Shown piece by piece: positions 8,786 to 17,860 of a DNA stretch of 64,000 nt. Made by a program: the position numbers and the translations under genes. The notes below the pieces were generated by a model that was not told where the DNA came from, did not search any database, and worked only from the letters and a program-made list of their open reading frames with translations. The DNA comes from Pseudomonas cremoricolorata DSM 17059 = NBRC 16634 (GTDB lineage: Bacteria > Pseudomonadota > Gammaproteobacteria > Pseudomonadales > Pseudomonadaceae): positions 372,001-436,000 of the forward strand of contig NZ_AUEA01000003.1 of the NCBI RefSeq assembly GCF_000425745.1. Direction: 5' to 3'. Every line of letters starts with the position of its first letter. The first letter of the stretch is position 1.

Positions 8786-9709
8786 GTGTGGACCGAATCC
8801 GCCGTCCTCAAACTCTCGATCGTCTGTACGGTGCTGCTGGCGGTCTTCGGGATCATTACCGGGCTGCTGTCCGGTTCATTCTCGATTGTCTTCGACGGGT
8901 TCTACTCACTGATCGACGCGATGATGAGCGGGCTTGCCCTGGCAGTCACGTCGCTGATAGGACGGCACACCGGTCGCGGCGCATCCAGTCGCAAATTGGG
9001 TGAACGCTTCAACATGGGCTTCTGGCATCTCGAACCGATGGTGCTGATGCTCAACGGCGCGCTGCTGTGCGCCGTGGCGCTGTATGCGTTGATCACTGCC
9101 ATCGGCAGCCTGCTGGACGGCGGCCAGGTGCTGCACTTCGATTACGCATTGGTTTACGCGATGCTGGCGGTGGCGGTCTGTGCGGGCATGGCGCTGTACG
9201 CCTACAAGGCCAACCAGACCCTGCGCTCAGACTTCATTGCCCTGGACGTGAAAACGTGGATCATGTCCGGCAGCATTTCAGCGGCCTTGCTGGTGGCCTT
9301 CGCCTTGGGCTTGCTGCTCGAGCAGACGCGCTGGGCTTGGCTATTGCCCTATCTCGATCCTGCGGTGCTCGCGGTGATCTGCGCCTGCCTGATCCCGTTG
9401 CCGCTCAAGACCCTGCGGCACGCTCTATCCGATGTGCTGATGCTGACGCCCGCCGACCTCAAGCAACGTGTCGACGCGATCGCGACTCGGGTAGTGGCTG
9501 AACAGGGGTTCGTTGGTCATCAGAGTTACGTCGCAAAGGTCGGTCGAGCCCGGCAGATCGAGATCTACTTCATCGTCCCCAGCCAATGGCCGGCACAAAC
9601 GCTCGAGCAATGGGACGCGCTGCGCGACCGCGTCGGCGAGGACATCGGTGGTGACCCGGCCAACCGCTGGCTGACCATCACCTTCACTACCGACCCAGGA
9701 TGGGCGTAG
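8786..9709 (+). CDS. Cation diffusion facilitator (CDF) family transporter
   Basis: 307 residues. It starts at GTG 8786, preceded by AAGGA. Six membrane spans are evident (for example LSIVCTVLLAVFGIITGLLSG, YDFALVYAMLAV-like segments and AALLVAFALGLLL). The early DGFYSLIDAMMSG resembles the metal-binding Asp pair of helix 2. A C-terminal cytosolic domain (LKQRVDAIATRVV..YVAKVGRARQIEIYFIVP) matches the CDF dimerisation domain. It likely exports divalent cations by proton antiport across the inner membrane. The metal is not assignable. Confidence 0.85.
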   Translation: MWTESAVLKLSIVCTVLLAVFGIITGLLSGSFSIVFDGFYSLIDAMMSGLALAVTSLIGRHTGRGASSRKLGERFNMGFWHLEPMVLMLNGALLCAVALYALITAIGSLLDGGQVLHFDYALVYAMLAVAVCAGMALYAYKANQTLRSDFIALDVKTWIMSGSISAALLVAFALGLLLEQTRWAWLLPYLDPAVLAVICACLIPLPLKTLRHALSDVLMLTPADLKQRVDAIATRVVAEQGFVGHQSYVAKVGRARQIEIYFIVPSQWPAQTLEQWDALRDRVGEDIGGDPANRWLTITFTTDPGWA

Positions 9710-9875
9710 CAACCGCCAGGCGGGCAACGCTACAAACGGTGCTTGCAGCCCTGCACGCATGTTCGGCATGACGTCTGCCAAAGGCAGTGGTAGCGTGCTG
9801 CCGACGCCACGTCTTGCGCGTGGCGCTGTGCCTTCACGCATTTCCCTATAAAAAGCCAAGAACGGGACACGAATC

Positions 9876-11237
9876 ATGAGTCACAGCACTGCCTCGCCGA
9901 CGCCCCTGCCTCACTCTCGACTACGCCGGGTGCTTACCCTGCCCGCGCTGATCTTCTTCGGCTTGGTGTACATGGTGCCGCTGACCATCTTCACCACCTA
10001 TGGCATCGTCACCCAGATCACCGGCGGACGGACTGCCGGGGCTTACCTGGTGACCCTGCTGGCGATGCTGTTCACCGCGGCCTCCTACGGGATCATGGTG
10101 CGCCGTTACCCCGTGGCGGGCTCTGCCTATTCCTACACACACATCGCGTTCGGTCCGAATGCCGGCTTCCTGGCCGGTTGGTCGCTGCTGCTCGACTACC
10201 TGTTCATCCCGATGATCAACTACCTGCTCATCGGTCTATTCCTCAATATCGCCTTTCCGGCCGTGCCGGCCTGGGTGTTCGTCCTCGCCTCGATCATCGT
10301 GGTGACGCTGCTCAACATCGGCGGCATCCGATCAGTGGCCAAGACCAGCAACCTGATCGTTGGCGCCCAACTGGTCTTCATCGTCGTGTTCGTTGCGCTG
10401 TCCTGGGCATCGCTGGGTGATGCGCCGGTCGACTACCTGGCGCCTCTGCGCGGCGATGGCAGCCAGCCAGGGTTCGTCTCCCTGATGGCAGGTGCGGCGA
10501 TCCTCTGCCTGTCGTTTCTGGGCTTCGACGCCGTATCGACACTGGCCGAGGAAACCCGTGATCCGCGCCGCGACGTCCCGCGTGCCATCGTGCTGACCAC
10601 GCTGCTGGCAGGCGCGCTGTTCACCGCACTGGCCTACCTCAGCCAGTTGGTGCTGCCCGGCAGCCACTTCGCCAATACCGACGCGGCGGCCAATGAGGTG
10701 ATGGTCAAGGCCGGCGGCAGCTTCCTGTCGAACTTCTTCACGGCGGCCTTCGTCACCGGCAACCTGGGCTCGGCGCTGGCCTCCCAGGCGGCCGTTTCAC
10801 GCATTCTCTACAGCATGGGGCGCGACCGACTGTTGCCAACGCGACTGTTCAGCACTCTGTCGCCGCGCTTCGGCACCCCGGTCAACGCGACCCTGGTGGT
10901 GTCGGTGGTCTCGCTGGCGGCGCTGTTCGTCGACCTTGGTACGCTGGCCTCGCTGATCAGCTTCGGGGCGCTGGTGGCGTTCTCTGCGGTCAATCTGGCG
11001 GTGCTGCGCACGCACCTGCTGGCTGTGCCCACCGCCGGCCAGCGCAGGCGCTGGGGTCTGCACGGCGTCGTGCCGCTGGTGGGGCTGACACTGACACTGT
11101 GGCTGTGGACCAGCCTGTCGGGCGTGACCTTGGTCATCGGCCTGTCATGGTTCGTGCTTGGGGTAGCGTACCTGGGCGTACTGACCGCTGGGTTCCGCCG
11201 CAGGGTAGCGGTCGCCGACTTCACCGAGGCGGGCTGA
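9876..11237 (+). CDS. APC superfamily amino acid/polyamine permease
   Basis: 453 residues, about 12 membrane spans. The N-terminal LTLPALIFFGLVYMVPLTIFTTYGIVT and the sequence AGSAYSYTHIAFGPNAGFLAGWSLLLDYLFIP are typical of APC permeases related to PuuP (putrescine) and other basic or polyamine substrates. FLGFDAVSTLAEETRDPRRDVPRAI is the conserved helix 6 to loop region. No dedicated catabolic genes are adjacent. A truncated XRE-cupin regulator of the PuuR type lies 640 bases downstream, which is compatible with polyamine use but not proof. Confidence 0.85.
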   Translation: MSHSTASPTPLPHSRLRRVLTLPALIFFGLVYMVPLTIFTTYGIVTQITGGRTAGAYLVTLLAMLFTAASYGIMVRRYPVAGSAYSYTHIAFGPNAGFLAGWSLLLDYLFIPMINYLLIGLFLNIAFPAVPAWVFVLASIIVVTLLNIGGIRSVAKTSNLIVGAQLVFIVVFVALSWASLGDAPVDYLAPLRGDGSQPGFVSLMAGAAILCLSFLGFDAVSTLAEETRDPRRDVPRAIVLTTLLAGALFTALAYLSQLVLPGSHFANTDAAANEVMVKAGGSFLSNFFTAAFVTGNLGSALASQAAVSRILYSMGRDRLLPTRLFSTLSPRFGTPVNATLVVSVVSLAALFVDLGTLASLISFGALVAFSAVNLAVLRTHLLAVPTAGQRRRWGLHGVVPLVGLTLTLWLWTSLSGVTLVIGLSWFVLGVAYLGVLTAGFRRRVAVADFTEAG

Positions 11238-11278
11238 CGTTCGCCCGTGGGCCAGTCTCGCGGCTGCGCCTAGGGCGC

Positions 11279-11893
11279 CTAACGGCGGCGCTGCATCCAC
11301 GCAGCGCCCAGGCCGCTCAGGCAGATGATGGCAATGCCCAGCAGGCTGGTGGAATCGGGCACATGGCTGAAGAACAGCAGGCCGAGCAGGCCGGCGAAGA
11401 CGATCTGGCAGTAGCTGAACGGTGCCAGCAACGCCGGGGCGGCGAAGCGGAACGCCTGGGTCAGCAGCAAGTGCGCACTCATGCCAAAGCCTCCCAAGGC
11501 GAGCATCAGCAAGGCGTGATCCCAGCGCGGGGTCGACCAGAAAAACGGCACCAGCGCGGTCATCACCACGGTGTTGCACAGCCCTGCATAGAAATTGCTG
11601 GTGGTCGGGCTGTCGATGCTCGCCAACTGCCGGGTGAGCAACTGGTAGAAACAAAAGCCCAGCGCCGACCCCAACGGGAACAGAATCGCCGGGGTGAACA
11701 TCTCGCCCCCCGGATGAACCACCACCAGCACGCCGACGAAGCCCAGCACCACCGCCGCCCACTGGCCGCGGGTCACCCGCTCCTTGAGCAGCGGTGCCGA
11801 CAAGGCGGTTACCAGCACCGGAGCGAGGAAGTTCACCGCGGTGGCCTCGGCCAGCGGTAGGTAGTGCACACCGGTGGTGAACAGCAAACTGGT
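11279..11893 (-). pseudogene. EamA/DMT-family transporter, 5' end deleted
   Basis: The minus-strand frame carries about 204 residues of a drug/metabolite transporter, from LLFTTGVHYLPLAEATAVNFLAPVL through the second EamA half (LGSALGFCFYQLLTRQLA, PFSYCQIVFAGLLGLLFFSHVPD) to a natural end WMQRRR. Homology begins abruptly at about 11890. The first 75-90 residues (three membrane spans) and the start codon are absent; upstream in this frame is antisense to the regulator gene. The breakpoint coincides with the 5' truncation of the head-to-head XRE-cupin gene, so one deletion probably removed both 5' ends and the promoter region. Very likely non-functional. Confidence 0.75.
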
Positions 11894-12410
11894 GCGTGAA
11901 CGCAACAACCTTTCCCAGCGTGAACTGGCTCGCCGCAGCGGACTGACCAACTCGACCATTTCCCAGATCGAGCAGAATCGAGTCAGCCCGTCGGTCAGCT
12001 CGCTGAAAAAACTGCTCGAAGGCATTCCCATGTCGCTGGCCGAGTTCTTCAGTTTCGACGCCCCGGTGCGTGAGGAACGTTTCGTCTTCCGCGCCGGCGA
12101 ACAGCCCGACCTGGGCCGCAACGGCCTGCGCATGTTGCTGGTCGGGGCCAGTGTCGAGGGCCGGCAGATGCGCATGCTGCGCGAGCTGTATGCCCCGGGC
12201 GCCGACTCCGGTGAGCCGATCGTGCATGCCGAGGGCGAAGAGTGTGGCTTGGTCACCCGCGGCACCGTGGAGTTGTGGGTCGATGGCCAGGTCAGTGTGC
12301 TCAGCGCAGGCGACGGCTACTACATCCCCACCACCCTGCCCCACGCCTTCAAGAACATCGGTCCCGACGAGGCCGAAATCATCAGCGCCAACACCCCGGC
12401 CAACTTCTGA
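11874..12410 (+). CDS. XRE-cupin transcriptional regulator (PuuR type), 5' end replaced
   Basis: 178 residues from GTG 11874. Helix-turn-helix RNNLSQRELARRSGLTNSTISQIEQNRVSPSVSSLKKLLEGIPMSLAEFF occupies residues 10-59. A C-terminal cupin (EGEECGLVTRGTVELWVDGQ, GDGYYIPTTLPHAFKN) probably senses a small ligand. Family members normally have about ten more residues before KLVRE. Here those codons are replaced by sequence that is the antisense of the truncated EamA gene, including the GTG used as start. The only ribosome-site candidate is a weak GGTAGG. It may still be made, or may be a dead remnant. Confidence 0.7.
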   Translation: MVNSKLVRERNNLSQRELARRSGLTNSTISQIEQNRVSPSVSSLKKLLEGIPMSLAEFFSFDAPVREERFVFRAGEQPDLGRNGLRMLLVGASVEGRQMRMLRELYAPGADSGEPIVHAEGEECGLVTRGTVELWVDGQVSVLSAGDGYYIPTTLPHAFKNIGPDEAEIISANTPANF

Positions 12411-12706
12411 AGCGCCCGCGACCGCCCAGCGCCCGCGAGGTCTATCAATGCCTGCGCGATGCCGCGTTGGGAGTGTCCGCGCTGCGCGTCGAGGCTCACC
12501 TCGGCGCTGGGCGGGTGCAGATTGGCATCGACGCCTGGCAACTGACCCTGGAACTCGATCAGCACGGCCTGGCGCACTGCCTGGCCTGCCGTAGCGCAGC
12601 GGGCGGCCAGGCCAGCAGCGAGCACTGGCCGCGCCACGGCAGTGACCCTTGTGAACTGCTCAGCCAGTGGGAGCGCACGCGCATCGAGCAACTGCTGCGC
12701 GACTGA
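12407..12706 (+). CDS. Small conserved protein (resembles Pseudomonas DUF7693), start unclear
   Basis: An uninterrupted frame of about 99 residues follows the regulator. Its core reads AREVYQCLRDAALGVSALRVE, VQIGIDAWQLTLELDQHGLAHCLACRS, HGSDPCELLSQWERTRIEQLLRD. I recognise this pattern from small Pseudomonas proteins of unknown function (DUF7693, from memory). No ATG, GTG or TTG starts the frame near the regulator stop. The CTG at 12407 overlaps that stop (CTGA) and would be a non-standard coupled start. It may instead be a gene that lost its start. Confidence 0.5.
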   Translation: MKRPRPPSAREVYQCLRDAALGVSALRVEAHLGAGRVQIGIDAWQLTLELDQHGLAHCLACRSAAGGQASSEHWPRHGSDPCELLSQWERTRIEQLLRD

Positions 12707-12839
12707 CCTGCCAGCGACGCTGCCGGGGCGCTCGTGCAACTCCAGGTGAAGGTCAAGCGCAGGTATTGCCTGAATACCGCGCGGCACGCCTGGGGGTGAC
12801 GTTTCATCGCGACTCCCCCTTCCCCCGGAGATTCGCGCC

Positions 12840-15800
12840 ATGCCTGCATCAACCCCGTTGCATCACGCCCAGATCCTGCGCACCCTGCCGCAGTGGAGCA
12901 TGCACCTGCCGACCAGTGCCGTGGCGCCGTTGACCAGCGCCCAGCGCGCGCCCTACCTCGATGCCAGCGGCGTCGCCTACCCCTGGTACCGCGATGCGCC
13001 CGAGCTCGATCAGCAAGGGCTGCGTCGCGCCCTGGAAGTGCGCGCCATCAGCCTGGGCAACCTTGGCCGACTGCTCGCCCCGCTACAGGGCATCACCGCC
13101 TATTGCGCACCGCTGCTGCAACGGCATCTGGGCATCCAGGCTTCGGTGCTGCAAGCGCAGTACCGCTTTCAGGCCACCGAAGTGCAACGCCCGACCACCC
13201 CGCCTGCTGGCCCTGGTGTGCCGGGCGATCCGCTGCCGGTGGTGGCTAGAGGTGCGCCGCAACTGCGCAGCCTGCTCGAGGCGGCCCTGCACAACTTCGA
13301 AGGCCTTGCCGACACTACCCGGCTGAGCGCCCTGCAGGTCAGCCGCGATGACCCGCGCAGCCTCGCCGAGCTCAGCCTGCCGAAGTTCATCGAACAATGC
13401 CGCGCCGTTGACCTGGGCCAGTGCTATCAGGACCACCTGAGCGCCGTGTACGACGGCGCCAACGCCCAGGCCATCCATGACGCGGCGGTGCAGGCGCGCC
13501 AGGATGAGCTGCGCGTGCAGGTCCGTATCGCCGCCCTGAAGGCGTTGATCAGCAGCGATTGGGCGTTCGCCCTGCATGGCCTGTGCCACGACGTGCCGAC
13601 CGCGCACGCGCTGCGCTGCCGGCAGCTGTCGCTGTTCGGTGCACCGATCCACGAGCTGCTGCTGATCTCGCGTGGCGACTCTGGCAATGACGGCTCGGTG
13701 GTGCTGTATCTGCCCCATGAAGCCGAGCCGCTGCGTGAATTCGCGTCCCTGTCACAGGCCTACACGCACATGCGCACGGCGCTGCTCGACACGGGCGTGC
13801 GCCAGCGTCTGGTGGCGCTGGCGCCCCAGGCGCTACAGGCTGGGCTGCTGGCCAGGCTGAAACAGGCGCTGTACGACAACGCCGAGCAGGCCGGTCAGCC
13901 GCTGCGCAGCCGCTACAGCGCGCGCCTGGAAACCCGTGAACACTCACTGCCGTTTGCGCTGTGGGACAAGCTCGAGCGTGAACACGTCATCCGCCTGAAA
14001 GCCGATGCCCGGCATATCGCCGTCCCCACTGCCGACGTCGATCAGCAGGTGCGCTTGAAAAACCTCGAGTACTGGCTGGAAGTTGGCCTGAACGTGCTCA
14101 ACATCGCGGCCCTGTGCGTGCCCGCCCTCAACCCGCTGATGCTGGCACTCGGCGCGGCGCAAATCAGCGGCAGCGTGTTCGCAGGCATCTCGGCCTGGGA
14201 GGCCGGTGACACGGCAACGGCGATGGCCCAGCTCGAATCGATTCTGCTTAACGTGGTGGTGACTGCCGGGGTCGTCGGCGGTGGCGCGGTGCTGCAGGGT
14301 TCAGGTTTCGTCGACGCGTTGCGCAGCATCCGCACCGCAGACGGCGAACGGCTGTGGCAGCCGAGCCTTGCCGGCTATGCCAGCGACCTGGCCCTGCCCG
14401 ACGGCGCCCAGGCCAACGCGCTGGGCCAGTTCAGCGTCGAGCAGCGCCAGTTCATCCGCATCGATGGGCAACTGTATGAGCAGTTCCAGGCCGCGGACGG
14501 CACCTGGCACGTGCGCCACCCCAACCACGCCGAGGCCTACGCCCCGGCCCTCGAGCACAACGGCGCCGGCGCCTGGCGCCTGAGGCTCGAAGCACCCCTG
14601 GACTGGGACCTGCCCACCCTGCTGCGGCGCTTCGCCCCAGACCGCCCTTTGCTGGGCCAGGCGGACCTGAACGCCGCCTGGGAGTGCACCGGACTGCCCG
14701 GTGAGCTGTTGCAGGAACTGCACCTGAACAACCAGGCAATGCCCGCGCGGCTCAGCGACGGCCTGGCGCGCCTGGAGGCCGACCAGCGTGTGCTGCACAT
14801 CATCCAGCGCATCGAGCAGGGTCAGCCTCTGCCGGCGGCTGAGAACTTCGCGGCGCCCTCGCTGGTGCAACTGTCGGGCTGGCCTGAAGATCACCTGCTG
14901 GAAGTGTTTCACGGCAGCGAGCGCGCCGGCCCTTCAGTGCTGTACGGGCGCCTGCCGAGCCAGCCTGGCGACCGGCTGATCCAGATCAGCCGCAGCGAAC
15001 TCGAAGCAGGCCGGTTGGCCGAGGTGGTACTGGGGCAACTGCACGATCCTAAGGTGCTAGAGCTCGAGCCGGTCGCTGCTGACCAGCGCCCACAAGCCTT
15101 GCAGCGACGCCTGGCGAGCAGCCTGCGCAGCCAGCACGCTGCCTTGCAGCAGCGCCTGTATAGCGCCGGCGCGCCAAGCCTGAGTGCTGCCGGCGAGCGC
15201 ATCGCCGGACAGTTCCCGGGGTTGCCCAACGTGGGCGTGGCGGCCATCGCGCGGGGCGCCAGCCTGGCTGAAGCCGAGCGTCTGGCGGCAGCTGGGCCGA
15301 TTCCCTTGCGCCTGCTCGAAGAGGCACGTGCCCTGCAAGCCCAAGTGCGCCTGGACCGCGCCCTGCTGGGGCTGTACCGGCCAACCCTGGCGAACGCCGA
15401 CAGCAGCCTGATCATCGAGGGCCTGCAAGCCCGCCATCCGCACCTGGGCAGCCAAGCCTTGTGGCGCTTCGCGTTGAGCCAGCGCGAACGGTGTGCCGAG
15501 CTGATCGGGCAGCAACCACTCAGGCCCGGCTATCGTTCGCCGCTCGGGCTCAGTCATGGCCGGCTCGGCTACCCGCTGAGCGGACGCGGCGTACCCCGGC
15601 GCCTGCGGGTGGCGGCGATGCGCCGCCTGCAAGCGCTGTATCCGGCGATGGACGACGCCGAAATCGGCCAGCTGCAAGCACGACTGGCCGAGCGCGGCGA
15701 CCTTGCCCAAGCGCTGCGCGCGCTGGAGGCCGAACACGCGCAGATGGTCCACGACCTGTTCGAGTGGGTGTCGAGCGCGCCCAGCGACGGCATTCAGCAA

Positions 15801-17696
15801 GAGCGCCTGCGCTGCGCCGAGCAGCTCAACGACAACTGGCGGCAAGTGGTCGATAACCCCAACGCGCTGCGCCTGAGCAACCTGTTGTTGCCACGTCTGC
15901 CAAGCCTGAGCGCACGGTTCTATCACGTGCGCATGCTGGCCCTGGAGGGGCTGGGTGTGCAGCAGCTCGATGCCAGCTTCCTGGAATGCTTCCCCAACCT
16001 CGAGCGACTGCGCATCGTCGAAAACTACGGCCTGCCGGCCGGCCCGTTGTTCACCACGTTGCGCGCGACGCCGCAGCTGGTCCAGCTCGATCTGTCCAGC
16101 AATGGCCTGAGCCTGCTGCCAGAGCCGGCCTTGCAGAGCCTGCGCAGCCTGCGCCGTTTGCGTGTGCTGAATCTGAGCCGCAACCGCCTGGTGCTCGACG
16201 CAGCGACTATCGATGCGCTCGCCGAACTGCCCCTGGACAGCCTCGATCTGAGCAGCAACGGCCTGCGTCTGGACGCGGCGCGCGCCGAGCGTTTCCAGCG
16301 GGTGATTCATCCGCAGTACCTGCGCCTTGACTTCAATCCGTTGGGGGTCGTGCCTGACGTGCGCGCCATGGCCCGGTTGCGCCATCTGTCGATGGCCAAT
16401 TGCGGCTTGCAGCGCGTACCGCAGGGTCTGCAGGTGCTCATGAGCCAGGCGCAGTATCAACTGCGCGAAGTCGACCTCTCACTCAACCGCATCCATGAGC
16501 TGCCCGAGCTCGAGCAACTGCTCGACACGCCGTTTGCACGTGATGTCCAGGCTCGCGTGCCGGGTCGACACTGGCGGCTGAACTACAACGGCCTGGAAGG
16601 CGCGCTGCGGGCGCGGCTGTTCCGTGCCGGCGTGTCGGTATTCGAGCATCCGGCCGACCTGCCGGACTGGCAGATGGTCTGGCGCGGTACGGCCAGCGCG
16701 GCCCGGGAGGGCATCTGGGCTGAGCTGTTCGATGACAACGCCAATCGCCCGCTGGCCCAGGTGCTGGAGCTGCTCAGCCGCTCGGCCGAAGCCCGTCAGC
16801 ACCCGGCCAAGCTACGCCAGCAGGTGTGGACGCTGCTGGAGCGCGCCCACGGTGACGCCGGCCTGCTGGAGGAACTCAACGCTGAAGCTCAGGCCTTTCC
16901 CGTCACCTGCGGCGATGCCGGGGCCGACGCCTTCAGCGCCCTGGAGGTACGTCTGCTGACCCACGACATCGCCTTGGGCGGCGAGCCGTTGAGCCAGCAA
17001 TTGCGTCTCTACCGGCGACTGTACCGCCGTGAACAGGTCAATCTGCTGGCCGAACGCATCGCCTGGCGCCGCAGCCTGCGCAAGGCCTCCTTGCAGGAAG
17101 CGGAACGCACTGGCCATGAGAGCGACCTGGCCGCGCTCGACCCACTGGATGATCCTCAGGTAGTCCCCGATGTGCTGTTGATCGACGGCCTGGTCGATGA
17201 CATCGAAATCCGCCTGGCTCTGCGTCAGTCGCTGGCCCAGGCGCTGGACTATCCGGAACCGAGCGTCGACATGCTGTACGAGCAGGTCGCCTACCTCAAC
17301 GATCGGATCCGCGGCAATGTCAGGCAAGAAGTGCTCAGGCTCGACCAGGACCCGGCCGCAGCGCGTGGCTGGATGATCGAACAACCGCACTGGCAGCGCA
17401 CCCTGCGCAGGCACTACGCCAGTCAGTTCGAGGCCCTGGCCGACTTCTGGCGCGGCGGCCTGGATTATCTGGACTACTGCCTGGATGCCGAGGCCGAAGC
17501 GGTGCGCCAGTTGCCGCTGTCGGTTCGCACCACACTGGAGGCGGCGCTGGGCGAGTCGTTGCTCGACGACACCGGTCAGTTGCGCCGCGTCGAGGTGAAC
17601 TCCGAGCAGTACCGCGTGGCCAGCGGGCGTATCGTCGAGCAGTTGGCAGAGGTCGAGCGCGGCCTGATCGTGAGCCTGACCCACGCGCTTGAGTGA
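12840..17696 (+). CDS. LRR/NEL-type E3 ubiquitin ligase effector-like protein
   Basis: 1618 residues. The N-terminal ~1000 residues look like the DUF6543 (dermonecrotic-toxin-like) region common in large Pseudomonas NEL proteins, with a hydrophobic hairpin at about residues 418-482. Leucine-rich repeats follow (about 1026-1200: LVQLDLSSNGLSLLP, LRVLNLSRNRLVL, LDSLDLSSNGLRLD). The C-terminal helical domain has VTCGDAGADAF, placing Cys1357 and Asp1359 in the C-x-D arrangement of the IpaH/SspH NEL catalytic site. Family members transfer ubiquitin inside host cells after secretion. No secretion apparatus or chaperone is nearby and there is no Sec signal peptide. ATG 12840 is preceded by CGGAGAT. 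Codon use matches the genome. Confidence 0.82.
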   Translation: MPASTPLHHAQILRTLPQWSMHLPTSAVAPLTSAQRAPYLDASGVAYPWYRDAPELDQQGLRRALEVRAISLGNLGRLLAPLQGITAYCAPLLQRHLGIQASVLQAQYRFQATEVQRPTTPPAGPGVPGDPLPVVARGAPQLRSLLEAALHNFEGLADTTRLSALQVSRDDPRSLAELSLPKFIEQCRAVDLGQCYQDHLSAVYDGANAQAIHDAAVQARQDELRVQVRIAALKALISSDWAFALHGLCHDVPTAHALRCRQLSLFGAPIHELLLISRGDSGNDGSVVLYLPHEAEPLREFASLSQAYTHMRTALLDTGVRQRLVALAPQALQAGLLARLKQALYDNAEQAGQPLRSRYSARLETREHSLPFALWDKLEREHVIRLKADARHIAVPTADVDQQVRLKNLEYWLEVGLNVLNIAALCVPALNPLMLALGAAQISGSVFAGISAWEAGDTATAMAQLESILLNVVVTAGVVGGGAVLQGSGFVDALRSIRTADGERLWQPSLAGYASDLALPDGAQANALGQFSVEQRQFIRIDGQLYEQFQAADGTWHVRHPNHAEAYAPALEHNGAGAWRLRLEAPLDWDLPTLLRRFAPDRPLLGQADLNAAWECTGLPGELLQELHLNNQAMPARLSDGLARLEADQRVLHIIQRIEQGQPLPAAENFAAPSLVQLSGWPEDHLLEVFHGSERAGPSVLYGRLPSQPGDRLIQISRSELEAGRLAEVVLGQLHDPKVLELEPVAADQRPQALQRRLASSLRSQHAALQQRLYSAGAPSLSAAGERIAGQFPGLPNVGVAAIARGASLAEAERLAAAGPIPLRLLEEARALQAQVRLDRALLGLYRPTLANADSSLIIEGLQARHPHLGSQALWRFALSQRERCAELIGQQPLRPGYRSPLGLSHGRLGYPLSGRGVPRRLRVAAMRRLQALYPAMDDAEIGQLQARLAERGDLAQALRALEAEHAQMVHDLFEWVSSAPSDGIQQERLRCAEQLNDNWRQVVDNPNALRLSNLLLPRLPSLSARFYHVRMLALEGLGVQQLDASFLECFPNLERLRIVENYGLPAGPLFTTLRATPQLVQLDLSSNGLSLLPEPALQSLRSLRRLRVLNLSRNRLVLDAATIDALAELPLDSLDLSSNGLRLDAARAERFQRVIHPQYLRLDFNPLGVVPDVRAMARLRHLSMANCGLQRVPQGLQVLMSQAQYQLREVDLSLNRIHELPELEQLLDTPFARDVQARVPGRHWRLNYNGLEGALRARLFRAGVSVFEHPADLPDWQMVWRGTASAAREGIWAELFDDNANRPLAQVLELLSRSAEARQHPAKLRQQVWTLLERAHGDAGLLEELNAEAQAFPVTCGDAGADAFSALEVRLLTHDIALGGEPLSQQLRLYRRLYRREQVNLLAERIAWRRSLRKASLQEAERTGHESDLAALDPLDDPQVVPDVLLIDGLVDDIEIRLALRQSLAQALDYPEPSVDMLYEQVAYLNDRIRGNVRQEVLRLDQDPAAARGWMIEQPHWQRTLRRHYASQFEALADFWRGGLDYLDYCLDAEAEAVRQLPLSVRTTLEAALGESLLDDTGQLRRVEVNSEQYRVASGRIVEQLAEVERGLIVSLTHALE

Positions 17697-17700
17697 GGAA

Positions 17701-17760
17701 ACGTCAGTCATCCACCTCCAGGGCTGCGCCCTGGAGCGTGGCTCGAGCGCCACCTGACGT
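17701..17760. terminator. Three-stem cloverleaf-like structure after the NEL gene
   Basis: Immediately after the stop, ACGTCAG (17701-17707) pairs with CTGACGT (17754-17760). The enclosed segment forms two hairpins: CTCCAGGGC/GCCCTGGAG (17716-17736) and GTGGC/GCCAC (17738-17753). No T tract is present. It probably ends or protects the long effector mRNA. Confidence 0.5.
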
Positions 17761-17860
17761 GCCGGCCTGCAATCAGGCATTGCTGGCGCGCACGACTGCG
17801 TCACCCTAGGGCTTCTTGTACACTCGCGGCATTAGCCCCTCTGTACAGTCTGGTGAACGC

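Noticed and set aside
11145..12344. 399-residue minus-strand frame over the EamA/XRE region
   Set aside because: Its sequence is low-complexity and out of frame with both recognisable genes; it is a GC-driven shadow.
15057..16460. 467-residue minus-strand frame opposite the NEL gene
   Set aside because: It lacks domain pattern and mirrors the coding strand's codon bias.
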